Assembly: GCA_039105265.1 (NCBI GenBank)
Contig: JAPFFF010000031.1
Coordinates: 62,001 to 126,000, forward strand
Source: Tritrichomonas musculus
Taxonomy: Eukaryota > Parabasalia > Tritrichomonadida > Tritrichomonadidae
Length of the DNA stretch: 64,000 nt
Reading direction: 5' to 3'
In this document: positions 46,690 to 59,085 of the stretch, piece by piece
Numbering within the stretch: the first letter of the stretch is position 1
How the letters are laid out: each line of letters opens with the position of its first letter
Translations under genes and position numbers: made by a program
The notes under the pieces: generated by a model
Told to the model about the DNA's origin: nothing
What the model saw: only the letters and a program-made list of their open reading frames with translations
The model's database searches: none

Positions 46690-47087
46690 ATTATAATTAT
46701 AAGTAGGGGATAAAAAAATCATTTAAATTACGTTTGGGGTTATTTATTGAGATCTCAAAAACAGTATTTTTAGAGCTTGTGGAAGGGATTAGAAGGGGTG
46801 TTTCTAGAGGGTCCCAGATAGGGTTTTTTCGTGGTTTTGGGGTCTCTGGAAGAGTGTTTACAAAGCTCTGTAGCTATATAGTTATAGATGTCATTATATA
46901 TGTTCCAGGGGGTCCCAGAATAGCGAAAAACAGGGGTTCTGGAGTACTCTGGAAGGGGTCAGAAGTAGTGTTTCTAGAGGGTCCCAGATAGGGTTTTTTC
47001 GTGGTTTTGGGGGTCCAGAAAGGGGTCCAAAAACGTTGTTAAGGGCGGGCGGAGCGTTTCAGCGTAGCCCCCCTTAACATATCTACT
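46479..47087 (-). repeat. Right TIR of element E
   Basis: 609 bp, inverse of 41564-42171 with one extra G and one substitution seen. Confidence 0.92.
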
Positions 47088-49414
47088 TATGATATTTTGA
47101 ATATTGACTGAAACCATTTGGGACCAGTCTTTCTTGATTTCCTGTAATTGACCAGCATATATATCATTAGCAATATCTTCAAATGGTGCGTGTTGACTAC
47201 GAGTCCCTTTCAGACCCTCTTGCACTGACATACCAAATCCCCAGTCAAATATAATTGTTTCTATAAAACTGATTAATTGTTGGAGTTTTGGATGCCATTT
47301 ACTACTGTCTTCTTCCGTCAATTCTCCATTTTCTAGATTAACAACTGTGCCTATAGCTGCATTTACAAACTTTACAACAGCAGGACCCAAACTTCCATTA
47401 TATTTATTCTTATTTACACGACGCCATGCAGCCCATTGTGCATATGTAAGGAATCTTCCACCAAATTCTTGTGAGTTTTCAACAGCATCTTCATTGGTTG
47501 GTCGAAATAGTATATGAATATGGTAGCTTTCTTGAGAACATGAAGAACAGGATTATCATATGCTTCACTACTCCAAAATAACTTCCATACATGCGAGAAT
47601 GCAGAAGCCCAATATCCATTAGGTGTGAGTCGGTTACTGATACGTGGCTTTGGTAATCCCTTTTTACCATATGCAGTCATTAAGTTTTGCATATCTTGAT
47701 TTTCTGTAAGTATATATTTTCCTTCTTTCCAATTAACATTAGTGATTGATTTACTAAATTGTTTAGCAAGCCATTCATTAAATGGTTCAGCAAGTCTTTC
47801 CTCTCTTGTCTTATGGGTTGTTTTCCACACTTTCTTGTATGGTGATGCGAAAACTAGCTTATAACCATTAACAATTGCAGGAACACCTCGTTTATCTACT
47901 AGGACAATATCATCAACCTGGTCTCCATTGAGGTCGGTGATTTTATTATTTAATGGGTCTCGTGCGTTCGTGCCTAAGAATCTATATTTGGGAGTTCCAT
48001 CTTTATCCAAATGGTTTCTACAATATTCTTGTGCTGTGTCACGTGAAGCAGCATTTGGAATATACTTAACTCTGTAGTTTCCATTAATGATGATATCAAG
48101 GAAATTCTGTTTGCGTTGAGCTGAATTACCTGTTAATGATACTGAACCATACTTATCACTTATACGTTCTGTTATGACACCATAATTCAAATCACCACGA
48201 GGTCCTCTACTGGAACCCTGAATACGAACATTGGGATTATAAATAGCAAACTGGTCATTCTCATTGATTTTTGTAGGCTTTAAGATTGAATTTGGTGCAA
48301 TGGGGATCTCGTTATAATTTGCATGTGTTCTTGACTTACCAGATTTTTGTCGAGCTGGTGTACGTGCATATTTAAAATTTTTGTCTGGTTACACATCACC
48401 CAATTCAACATCAAATTGATAATCATCATCATCAACAGCTGCTTGCGCATTGTTATCGTTAGCGTTGGGGTCTTGCAGAGTTTCTTTAGGTGAAGAAAAA
48501 ATGTTATTATTTGTATTCTCATGATTGGCATCTTTTTCGACATCAGATTCGATACCCTCATAGACCCTAATCTTATTGATATAGCTTCGTATATTTGACA
48601 CCTCGGTTTCTGCTTTTGGAGACTTTATGGTAAGCAATCGATCTTCTGCGATTGAATCCAAGTTATGTATGATATCATCAACCTGAATCTCAAACTTGTT
48701 AAGGACACGAGGTGCACATTCGGGGTTATCCGCAATACGATAGTATTTGGGTAGTACCTTAATGATTTCATCAGGGAGAATACGCTTTGTGCGCAGCATA
48801 TTCATATCATGATCAATCCTATCTGCACGAGGAAATTCGATTACTGGGGATATATTTGATATCAATTGGGATGTCGCTTGGAATTCCCGCTTCTCCTCTT
48901 CCTCCTCAAATTCTGGATCAATGGGTTGTCTATTGGGATCGGTATCATAATCGGGGATGTCTTCTGGAGTTGCCACTGGAGGTTCCTCTGGGAGTACCAC
49001 TTGGAGTTCCTCAGGGGGTTTCAAATATAGATTCGGATTTGTGAAGTAAGTTGTAGTATACAGCGTAAGCCTTTTCTTCAAATTTTCAACCTGACCAGGA
49101 TCATTCAAGTCGGTGCGTACACAATCTTGCTTCATCTCATTGATCGCAAGTATTATCTTATCCTCGTACAATTCTGGATTATTGATGACAGATGTCATAT
49201 TAGAGATGACTTCATCTGATACACCACATTTTTTATATAAATACTTAAGAAGCGTACGGTACTGGACTTCACTACTATCCTCCTCTTCCTCTTCGCTTGA
49301 GTCTTCGATGGGTACCACTGGAGGTTCCTCTGGGAGTGCTATTGGGGGTTCCTCTGGGATTACCACTTGGGGTTTCTGTGAGGGTACCATTGGGGGTTCA
49401 TCTGGAGGTGCCAT
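47088..49414 (-). pseudogene. Polinton C virion-type gene, broken, interrupted by element E
   Basis: Related to 11668-14178 of Polinton B: LDIIINGNYRVKYIPNAASRDTAQEYC, LNGDQVDDIVLVDKRG and PRISNRLTPNGYWASAFSHVWK are shared. The N-terminal part carries repeated proline segments (EEPPxxxPEEPP) and acidic runs, followed by helical sequence. The gene is broken in about two or three places besides the insertion of E. No other C genes remain to the right: the sequence changes to host-like AT-rich spacer just after its start. Confidence 0.7.
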
Positions 49415-50087
49415 TGAATCACATCTAAAGGAAATTTTCAATTAATTACTCAGAAATAATGAAAAAAAAATTGGAAAATATTATTTGGGAATAATAATCA
49501 TTAATATTAATAGTTGATTTAAAAAATTTAGAAAAAATTTTTTTACAAATAGCCAAAAAAGTTTTTTTATTTTCTTACAAAAAGTATATATTTATTACCT
49601 TCATAACTAATACATTTCAATTTTATGTTTTTTGGAACGATTTTCTTAATTTGGAATATTATTTAAAATATTATTTTGTGAAATTAGATGGGTTTTTTGA
49701 CATATTCAGTTAGATGAAAAACTTTTGAACATTTTTTTTAGGTTTTGGTCGATTTTTATTTTTTGCATTTTGCTTTTAATATCGATCGTTAGAGGCAAAT
49801 ATTTTCGGTATTTGACCTAAACTTTTTCCGAAAGAGCTCCTTTGAAATTAATATTCTATGAGCTTATTCAATATTGAAAAGGAAAAAAAAATCATGTCAG
49901 TCTACCCTTAATATTTTATTTCTTATTAAAGATCTGATGAAATATCAGCTTTGAGAAATTTGGCCGATTTCTTTTAACACATTAATTCACATGTGCCCAA
50001 ATATTAATTTAATAAAATTTCAAATGCAAAATGTTTATTAAAAACAATGTTTTATGTAAAAATAAAAATAAATGGTCTCCATGCTTA

Positions 50088-50444
50088 AGGGCGTACGTCC
50101 AATTCAATGCTCAGAATTCAATGAGTTTTTTCAAATATTTTTGATCTTTTTTGGAGTAAAAAAAGTCGAAAAATCAATTATATTTTTGAGGAAATAAAAT
50201 GCTTATTATTCATAGATTGATTATATATTAAAAAAAATATTTTAATGCATTTTTTTTCTTTTTTAATTCAAAATTATATTTTGTAAAATTTTATCGGTCA
50301 AAAAAACAATTATTTTTTGATCGTTTAGGACAAATATCATCATTTTTGACCTAAACTTTTTCATAATTTGGAAGTATTGAAAGATGTATTCTATGAGTTT
50401 ATTCAATATTGACAATTTTACAACATTTTTGGGACTTACGCCCT
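50088..50444. mobile_element. Small TA-flanked MITE
   Basis: Inverted ends AGGGCGTACGTCC (50088-50100) and GGACTTACGCCCT (50432-50444), one mismatch, with TA directly outside each end. No coding capacity. TA duplication fits Tc1/mariner-type derivatives. Confidence 0.5.
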
Positions 50445-51187
50445 TAAAGATATTGTACCTTTGGAAATTTTATTATAAAATATCGGAGAATATCGAACCG
50501 TAACCGTTCGATAGTGGCCAAATATCGGCGGTTTTGCTTAACGTATTTATCGATAATTATTGGTTATCGAACAAATTATATATTCAAAAATAAAATAAAA
50601 TTATATATTCAATAAATTTTTTTTGGTATTCAAAAAGCCAAAATAAAAAACTCATAGTATACCAAAAAAATTTATTTTTTTATATATTCAAAAATAAAAT
50701 AAAACTAATTTAAATAAAGGGGGTCCGACTAAAATAAAAAAGACGTTAATTTAAAAAAAATCAAATAAAACAATATGTAATCATTTTTTCAAAAAAATAT
50801 ATGGAAAAAATAATTGTACATATAATTGTCGAAATATTAAAATAATAGAATTTAATTTCTGGAATAATACATAATTATTTGATTCATGCAATATTAAATA
50901 TTATATGATAATTTATTGATAATAATACTTTTTGTACTAATATAAAATATATTTTTAAATAATAATAAAGAAATATATTCCATATATTATTATAAAACTA
51001 TTTTTTATAAAATTCTCCTATCATTTCACTTGCTAATACAGGTTTGAATAACCAAATTATGTAATATAATATATATATGAAATATTTATATTTAATGAAT
51101 AGTTATATATATGATAAAATATTAAATTTTTGTAGATTTAAATCAGAGATATATGTGAAATAAAAAATCATATAAATTATTCAAATA

Positions 51188-53002
51188 ATGGGTGGTGCAA
51201 CGATAAAAAAAAACTTTTGTTTTATATTTATAATTTAAATATAATGATATATATTATAAGAGTTAAATGAGGTCCAGAACTACAAAATTAATGCTGCGCA
51301 ACTATATATGTATATTAAAATTGAATGAGGAAAAAAATAATCTTATTCAGAATTTTCTCAATTTAAAATTCAATAAAATCTTATCAATTTTTGTTTCTCA
51401 GAAAATATAAGTAACTAAATTCTTATGTTTTTATATTAACATTAGAATCTACTAATATTGAATATGATATTTATTTATATTTATATACATATATATATTA
51501 TAATATTTTTAATAACAATTACAAGTTATTTTTAATAAGATATAATAATTTAGAATTGAATGAAATAAAATAATTATATTTATATAGTCAAACTCAAAAA
51601 GATTGATAGGAGATTTGAGAGGATGATAATTATAGTCTCTCAAAAAATTGTGAAAAAAAGCATTTTCTCTCAAAAAAATTTGCGAACTTTTTTTCATTTT
51701 TCTCACAAAAATTCTCAAAATTTAAAGACCAAAAAAACTTTATTATTCAAAAAAATTGTGAGAATTTGGACATTCGTTTAAATATAATAATTTCCAGTAT
51801 TATTTAAAGAAAGATACTTTTTATTTTCAAATTTTGACAAAGTACAGCATGGTCCCATCTTCAAAATAACTTTACCACTAACTGTTAGCAATTTTTTCCC
51901 AGAATCAGCAATCAAAATTATAATTATTTAGAAATCTGACTTTTCCTTCTTTTTTTAGATGTCCTGAAACTTTTCTAATTGCGATAGATCAAGAGAAACG
52001 ATGTTTATTTTCTTAAATTCAAAATAGGTGATACCGTCAATTGGCAAAAATTAGTTTTTTTTTAGGCAAATCCCAAACTTTAAGGTGCCCGCCATCCCAG
52101 CTATCCTAATTCTTTAATGGTTGCAAATGAATCATCTGGAAATTAATAGTTTTTTATCTTAGTAAACATTTTACTTTTTGAATTACCGAAAAAAGATTGA
52201 TAGGACTTTTAACTTTTTAAAAGAATGTAAAATATTTTTAAATACTGATTATTTGAGATTTGTTAAGTGCGATCAACAATTGAATCTATTTCCAATCAAT
52301 CTTTTTTCGGAACACTATACAATATCATTCAATAAATTAAGAATGGTGCTTGAAATAATTTTTCTAAACTATTATCAAAAACTGTTAAGTACAAAAAAAT
52401 TTTTTAATTTATGCTTATTTTATTTATTATAAACATATTTAAAATGAAAATCAAATATATATTAAATATAACTTATATATGATATGAAAACCAAATAATA
52501 CATAATAATATTAGATATATATTGAATGGTATTTGATGTAAATTTCATTTTGAAATAAAGTTGCGCACGATTAAATGTGATTATTTTATAGTATACAATC
52601 ATATATATCACATAAATAAAAATATGTATTGATACTTTAAATTATCTAGAATTTGTTTGATATTTCAGAAAAGTAAAATCTATATGGCATACAACCAAAA
52701 AATGCAATTTTTTTAATCACATTGAAGATAAAATTATTTTTAACTAAATGATTAGAAAATGGAAATGTATTTGAATATAAAATGATACATTATATTACTG
52801 AAAATCAATATCATTTCATGATATTTCACATTAAATGATTTCCAAAAAAGTTTGAATAGCTCAATGAATTATCGTTTAAAATTATTTAATTAAAAATATA
52901 AAGAGTTCTATATGGAATTTATTTAATTATATTAAATAGAAAAAGAGATATTCATAAATTTTCAAAAAACGAGTAACGTATTTTTATCGTTGCACCACCC
53001 AT
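51188..53002. mobile_element. Non-autonomous DNA transposon with 22-bp TIRs and 8-bp duplication
   Basis: Ends ATGGGTGGTGCAACGATAAA... at 51188-51209, exactly inverted at 52981-53002, flanked on both sides by TTCAAATA (51180-51187 and 53003-53010). The 1815-bp interior is AT-rich without a transposase gene. An 8-bp duplication fits hAT- or Merlin-like families, but the ends do not match a family I know. Confidence 0.85.
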
Positions 53003-53616
53003 TTCAAATAAGATTATTTCAATGGATGGATATTATTTTTTCAGTTAATTTGAATTCTTTTGAAATTTTTAATTTTGAATGTTTTTATAATTTGAATTAA
53101 AGTATTCAAAAATTTGAAATAATTACAGCAACTCAATTTTTTAAAATATACATATCTTATAGTTAAATTAAAACATCAAAAAATCTTCCTGATAAAATAG
53201 AGATATTTTTCTATATTTAATTTATATTTATTATAATAGTTAAAATCCTATTAGAAATATGAAAATTTCGGGCAACAAGGAATCGGACCCATTTAAATAG
53301 AGCCAGTTCATTTCCCCTTACCATTCAATTTTATTTGAAATTTAAAATAATTCTCTCAATTAGACACAATTTTTTTGAATGGTACCTAAATCTGAAACCC
53401 AGTTTACATTAATGAGTTGTCATGCCATATGCTATACTAAAGCAATATATTAAGTTTGTGCGTTGTATTAAGACGATTCATACCACTTTTTTATGTTTAA
53501 TTCATTTAGTTCGCTCCAATCCACTAATGTGTAAATAAAAATATACATCAGAAAAAGTAAATAAAAGTTAAACTTTTTGATACTTTTATTATCTTTTTGA
53601 TAATGTTTTTTTTATA

Positions 53617-53680
53617 TGGGTAAATTATTTTTATTATTGGATGTAAGAAATTAGAGGTCGCGAGTTCGATTCCTATCCCA
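53617..53680 (+). other. tRNA-like remnant
   Basis: TGGG at 53617 pairs with CCCA at 53680; GGTCGCGAGTTCGATTCC resembles a tRNA T arm. The D and anticodon arms do not fold. Confidence 0.25.
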
Positions 53681-54379
53681 AATTAGAAAATTATTTCTGG
53701 ATAATCAGTAATACATTTGAATAAATGATAAAACCAAACTCTTTAATAATACGATCAGCTTTTGAAATATTTTTTACCTTAATTTTAAATTCAATGAAAC
53801 TTTTTAAACGATTAATTTAAATTATCCACAATTCTTTTTGAAAAAGATTCATCCGCAAATATATCACTTCTTGAGTAAACTAATAGAATGATTCATAATA
53901 ATCATAAAGTGATTTATAGTTACTTTTTAAAACAAAATAATATATATTGCTTTCTTATCAATTTCCATATCACATAAATAATTTTGGAATTAAACTTTTT
54001 GAGATAAATATAATTTTTTGAATTTATTTCTAATGTGGCGTAAAAAAAGAATATTTTTTATTGAGTTAATTATTTATATTTGTATAATTTATATACATGT
54101 ATTAGTTTTAATTTATATGATAGAATTTTATCCATATAAATGAATGATGTCTTAGAATTTTGAATTGCAAATTTATTGTTTTCAGAATATACAATTATTT
54201 TTAATTGATATCATGAATGATAAATATTATTTATATTAAAAATGCCTTAAATGGCAACTGCTCAATTTCATCTTTTTCTCATCAAACCGGCCATTTCAAA
54301 GAAAATTCAATTGAATCAGTTTAGAGGCCAAATAAAATATAATATTTGAAATAATATTTAAAACAAATTTAATTAAAAA

Positions 54380-55000
54380 ATGGTATCCAAATACCTTTAT
54401 GTCCCTAACTTGATCGGATATTCTCGTGTCATCCTCATGTTTACTGCATATCACTATGCACAGGAAAGCGTAATTATATTTTCAATTTGCTATTCTTTGT
54501 CTCAAATACTCGATATGTTTGATGGAATGGCAGCACGTGCATTCAAACAATCAACTAATTTTGGTGCAATGCTTGATATGGTTACTGATCGTTGCTCATC
54601 AACAGGTTTAATGCTCGTCGTTTCACATCGTTATCCTGAACTTGTTATTTGGTGCCATGCTTTCATCTGGATTGATATATGCAGTCATTGGGCTCATATG
54701 CTCATGATGGAAAGATCTGGATCAAAATCACATAAGCTCGTTAATACTGGTCCATGGCTTCTTCGCTATTACTATGCAACTCATTGGTTCATGGTTATTC
54801 TTATTGTTGGTACTGAAGGATTTCCAATTACACTTTATTTGCTTTCATTCCCTGATATTTTAAAGGGTACATTCATCTTTTTCAAATACATCGCTTATGC
54901 AATGTTTCCATTTTTCATCACCAAGCACATCATCAACGTCATTCAATTCTTCCATGCTGCCGAATTGCTTGATAGCCCTATAACAATCAAAAAAGAATAA
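54380..55000 (+). CDS. PIS: Phosphatidylinositol synthase (CDP-alcohol phosphatidyltransferase)
   Basis: 206 residues, full-family length. The signature D-G-x2-A-R-x8-G-x3-D-x3-D is complete in FDGMAARAFKQSTNFGAMLDMVTDR (about residues 47-72). About five hydrophobic membrane segments follow the motif (LMLVVSHRYPELVIW, WFMVILIVGTEG, FPITLYLLSFPDIL, YIAYAMFPFFI). The start MVSKYLYVPNLIGYSR, with the membrane entry helix, fits CDP-diacylglycerol-inositol 3-phosphatidyltransferases, which make phosphatidylinositol from CDP-diacylglycerol and inositol in the ER. A host gene flanked by long spacers. Other CDP-alcohol transferases share the motif, but the size and N-terminus favour PIS. Confidence 0.88.
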   Translation: MVSKYLYVPNLIGYSRVILMFTAYHYAQESVIIFSICYSLSQILDMFDGMAARAFKQSTNFGAMLDMVTDRCSSTGLMLVVSHRYPELVIWCHAFIWIDICSHWAHMLMMERSGSKSHKLVNTGPWLLRYYYATHWFMVILIVGTEGFPITLYLLSFPDILKGTFIFFKYIAYAMFPFFITKHIINVIQFFHAAELLDSPITIKKE

Positions 55001-58000
55001 ATTAAACTTTTGAATAGAGATAATTTTTAATTTCTATCAACAATTCTGAAATTATTTCTAGCCTAATACTTAATCAACATTTTTTTAATTTCTGATGAGA
55101 AAAGTAAATAATAATTCTAGCTTTAATTTGACATAGAGCAATATAGTTTTCAAAAATAGCTTTATTCAACACAGGCAGCCTTTATGCTTTGCTGTATATC
55201 GTATAAAAGAGTCTTTTCATTTTTTTTGCTAAAACAAAAAAAAAAAAAAAGTTCTCCTTCCCAGAATAAATGTAAATTATTCAATATTGAATTAACTCAT
55301 AGAATAGAAATATTTCTATCTGTAAAAAAATATAATCGATAGAGGTATTCACGTGAAGTGAAAACTCGTTATTTTATTATTTTATTTTTAGTTTAATTGA
55401 ATGAATATTTTATCTTATAAAAAAATATTAAGATTATTTACTTCTATATATTAAATACTTGCGTTTGCCATAATTGGTTTTAATGGATGTTGAGAATTTA
55501 AAAACCATTTAAAAAATGGTATTTCGTTTATATCTCGTGTCAAATAAAATATTTATGAATTACAAATCAATAATAATATTTTATACTTTATTTATAAAAT
55601 ATATTATCTGTTTTATTTCCAAATTACTAGCTATATATAGATTTAACCACAAATTTACATAAAAAATATTTGAAAATGACTTATTTCTCAATTTCTTTCC
55701 GAAATAATAATACATTAATTGTACAATATAATAATAATATATATTTTAATAAATTTTATTATGTAAATAAGTTAATTTATACTCTCATTTTAAAGAAAAA
55801 TGTAATTAATATTTTGTATTATTTTGAATTATTTTTCATCGTATTTATGTACGTTATTATTATTTAAGTGATGTGAGATGATTATTTTCGGTGAAGTGAA
55901 GTTATTAGTGAAATGATTCTTGAAAAATATAAATTTGCTCATCTTCATAAAAATATTAAAAAAATATTTTCTATTTAGTCAAATTATTATTTGCCATTTT
56001 ATAAAATTAATTTTAATATTTAATATATTGAAAACCAAAAACCAATCACAATACAAACCAACTAATATATTTAGAAATTCAATTTAAAATCATCGTTTAA
56101 TTGAATTTTTCATTTTTTTTTTTTGTTAATTTATCTATTTAATATATTATATAAATCTTAAATATAAAATAAATATTGTATATAAATAGTAACATCTATC
56201 ATAAATATAAATTAATATAATGTTTAAATAAAAATATTACTAGGATACGAAAAGTTTATTATTTCAATAAAACAATATAATATCTGAAAAAGTTAAAAGT
56301 TTTTTAAAAATAAAATGAAATATAAATTTGTATATCTTTAGAAATAAAATGTATTTTAAACATATAAATATTAATATATTATTTAAATATATATACAATA
56401 ATAAAAAATAAAACAAATATAAATATAAATCTATATTACATCAATTTTTATATAAAAAAATTATACTGCCTCTCAAATATAAAACCATTTTTATTTCAGA
56501 AAAATAAAAATAGAAATATCTCAAAAATAGGAGTATAAAATTCTTATCCATTAAAGTACATTCTTAGTTTCAAAATAAAAATAAAGAAATAATGATCAAA
56601 ATTACAATATTTCGTCAATTTCTCTACATGAATACCTCTTAATCGATAGATTTCATGAAAATGTTTTCATACAAATATGGTAAATATATATCTGCATAAA
56701 TTTTATAATTTGATTCATTTTTAAAGATATTATTTATCTATCTTTTAAAGTTTTCACTGAAAACTCATTAAATTTATTCTTTTTAAGAACGTAGAGAAGT
56801 GCGGGAACTATAAAAAGTCTCCAATATCTTTTATTTTTTAATATTATATTATTTGCTCTATATAGAATATAAAAAACATAAAATTAAAATTATTTATTCG
56901 ACAGGTGTAGTTTTATAAACATTGTAGTTTTTAATTGTAAACTATTGAATATGGAAATAATAAGGACAATATATTTGGATCAAATAGATAACTGAAACTG
57001 ACTTTTTAACATAAATACAAGTTATTTTAAATCTAATATCAGTGTATTAAATGTTCTTTATATTATTTTACATTAATTAAGATATAATTATTATCTCGTT
57101 GATCAAATAGGAATAAGAAAAAAGAATGAAAATGATTATAAATACAGATTATTTTATGTAAATATAAAGTTTATTTGGGTAATATATCAAAATAATCAAA
57201 AAAAATCTTCAATTAATATTGAGAAATATACTTTCTTTTAGATAAAAAAGTGATTAACTTATGGTAAATACTTTACTTAAGTAGATTATAATTTTTTTCA
57301 ATAAATTTTGATGAAAACTTCTTTAATGGAAAAATCATATTAAATTTTCTCTTCATATTTATAGAATATACTTGAATAAGTATTTAGGAAGTGTTATATG
57401 TCTTTTGTTTCTTGAAATTTCGCATAAATTACTTTAAAATAAATAAAATAAAGAAACAAAACATAAAAAAATTGAATTACCTAAAAAGTTGATACTTCTT
57501 AAAAAGTCAATCGAAAATTATCAAAAAGTGAACCGAAAATTAACAAAAAGTGAACCGAAAATAAACAAAAAATAAATCATAAATTATCAAAAAGTCGATC
57601 AAAAGTTTACAAAAAGTGAACCGAAAATTATCAAAAAGTGAACCGAAAATTAACAAAAAGTGAACCGAAAATAAACAAAAAATAAACCAAAAGTCATCAA
57701 AAAGTGAACCGAAAATTATCAAAAAGTGAACCGAAAATTATCAAAAATTTAAAAATAACGTTTTCCCCAGAAAAAAAATAAGTTTTATAAAAGTTAAAAT
57801 AGAGCTACGCCTGTCGAGTGATATTTTTTTATATTTTAATATGATATAATATATTTATATATATAAATATATAATAATAGTTATCCCCTAGAAATTCAAT
57901 CTATCCCTCAAAATAAGCTCAAATAAAACAAATATTTTATAAAATGCAAATATTATTATTTAAAAAAGTTATTTTTCTTTATAACCAATATATATTATAT

Positions 58001-59085
58001 AATATATTAAATAAATCATATAAATATAAAAATAATATTAATATATTTATCAGATATCGAGGTAACACAACATATTTCAGTTTTTTTAAATGATCAGTAT
58101 TTTGATGAATAATTAATCTATTTCATTTTATACCAATAAATGGAATACTAAGAAGTTTATTAATATTAAAATGAAAATAATATTAAAGTATTCTTGATAA
58201 GATACAAAGATAATGAACATACTAAATTATACAAAAATACGTTATTTAGGTTCTCGCACTTCTGAACGTAGGAAACTATGGCGGTTAAATACGTTAAAAC
58301 AAAAAACACTCTTTTTAGGTGAATATATAAAGATTTGAAAAACAATTTCACTTGTATATAAATAAGTATCTTTATAAGTAAATAATTAATTAAAAGAATT
58401 TAAATTAATTACATCACGTATCATTTTAAAGACGAAATATTAAATGAAAAGTTTACATGAAAATTCAATGCCTATCGTCAAAAAAGCATTGAAAAATAAA
58501 ATAAAAAAATGAACAAAATGAAGGATTAACATATTTTACTATCTGAATATTTTCAATTATCATTTTATTGAAAATATATTTATATAATAATGTTTCCTTT
58601 TAATGCGTAACAATTCCCAATATTCTTATTTTAGTAGTAATTTCAATTTTTTTATCACAATATTTGATGGGCCAAAATGGTATAAACAAAAAAACGTATA
58701 ATTTGAGAGAATAATTGTAAAATTGACCATATTAAAATCTTTAATATATTATATTTATTTCGGTAAGTATTTAAAAAAACTATATTTTAATAAATCATAT
58801 AAAAATAATACGCATTATTTTACTAAAGTTTTTAGGTATTGCTTTTTTATCTTAGAAATAAATGAAGATATGATTTTCGATTCATATCATGTGCAAATAG
58901 GTAAAATTTGGTACGTAAAATAGTCTTTTTACATTCCAAATGATGCTAAAGGTCTCAAATTTATTTCGAAACACTATCCTAGACCAATCTACATTAAAAA
59001 CATTTATTAACACAATTTCCATTCTTCTAGGGAACTTTTTGAGTATAAAACAAAATAAATTTCAATTGAAAATTTAAAATCTCAT
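55001..59085. other. AT-rich host spacer
   Basis: About 4 kb without a recognisable gene. It contains poly-A/T runs, a minisatellite at 57500-57747, and two weak inverted pairs: GTAGAGAAGTGCGGGAAC (56791-56808) against 58250-58268, and TCGACAGGTGTAG (56898-56910) against 57805-57817. These may be traces of old transposons. Short frames here (for example 58723-58923) look accidental. Confidence 0.6.
57500..57747. repeat. Minisatellite, 22-bp unit, about 11 copies
   Basis: Units are variants of AAAAAGTGAACCGAAAAT plus TATC or TAAC. Copies differ by a few bases each. Confidence 0.9.

Larger units (their letters stand above)
41564..47087. mobile_element. Element E, 5.5-kb Polinton-ended element with 608-bp TIRs
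   Basis: TIRs 41564-42171 and 46479-47087 are nearly identical (one base insertion and one substitution seen), tips AGTAGATATGTTAAGGG, flanked by the direct repeat TATGA. It is inserted in the virion-type gene of Polinton C. It carries a 729-residue Rep-like protein, a small plus-strand ORF, the protein family shared with D, an acidic protein that begins inside the TIR, and a tRNA-like sequence. No polB, integrase, ATPase or known capsid gene. The sequence is richer in CG dinucleotides than A-C. Looks largely whole and recent, with perhaps one break. Confidence 0.85.
49445..54379. other. AT-rich host spacer with two small transposons
   Basis: No gene recognised. It holds a 357-bp TA-flanked element (50088-50444), a duplicated block with GACCTAAACTTTTTC and TTATTCAATATTGA (49780-49880 and 50318-50412), the 1815-bp element at 51188-53002, and a tRNA-like stretch at 53617-53680. 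The rest is A/T-rich without visible pattern. Confidence 0.6.

Noticed and set aside
52178-52432. Possible protein gene in the 1815-bp transposon
   Set aside because: 84 codons of AT-driven Phe/Leu/Asn/Lys-rich sequence without motif or start context; likely chance.
53617-53680. Functional tRNA gene in host spacer
   Set aside because: Only the T-arm box and end pairing are visible; the D and anticodon arms do not form.
55670-55867. Small membrane protein in the host spacer
   Set aside because: Asn/Tyr/Ile-rich codons typical of random AT-rich DNA; no conserved feature.
57500-57747. CRISPR-like array
   Set aside because: The 22-bp units follow one another without unique spacers; it is a minisatellite in eukaryotic DNA.
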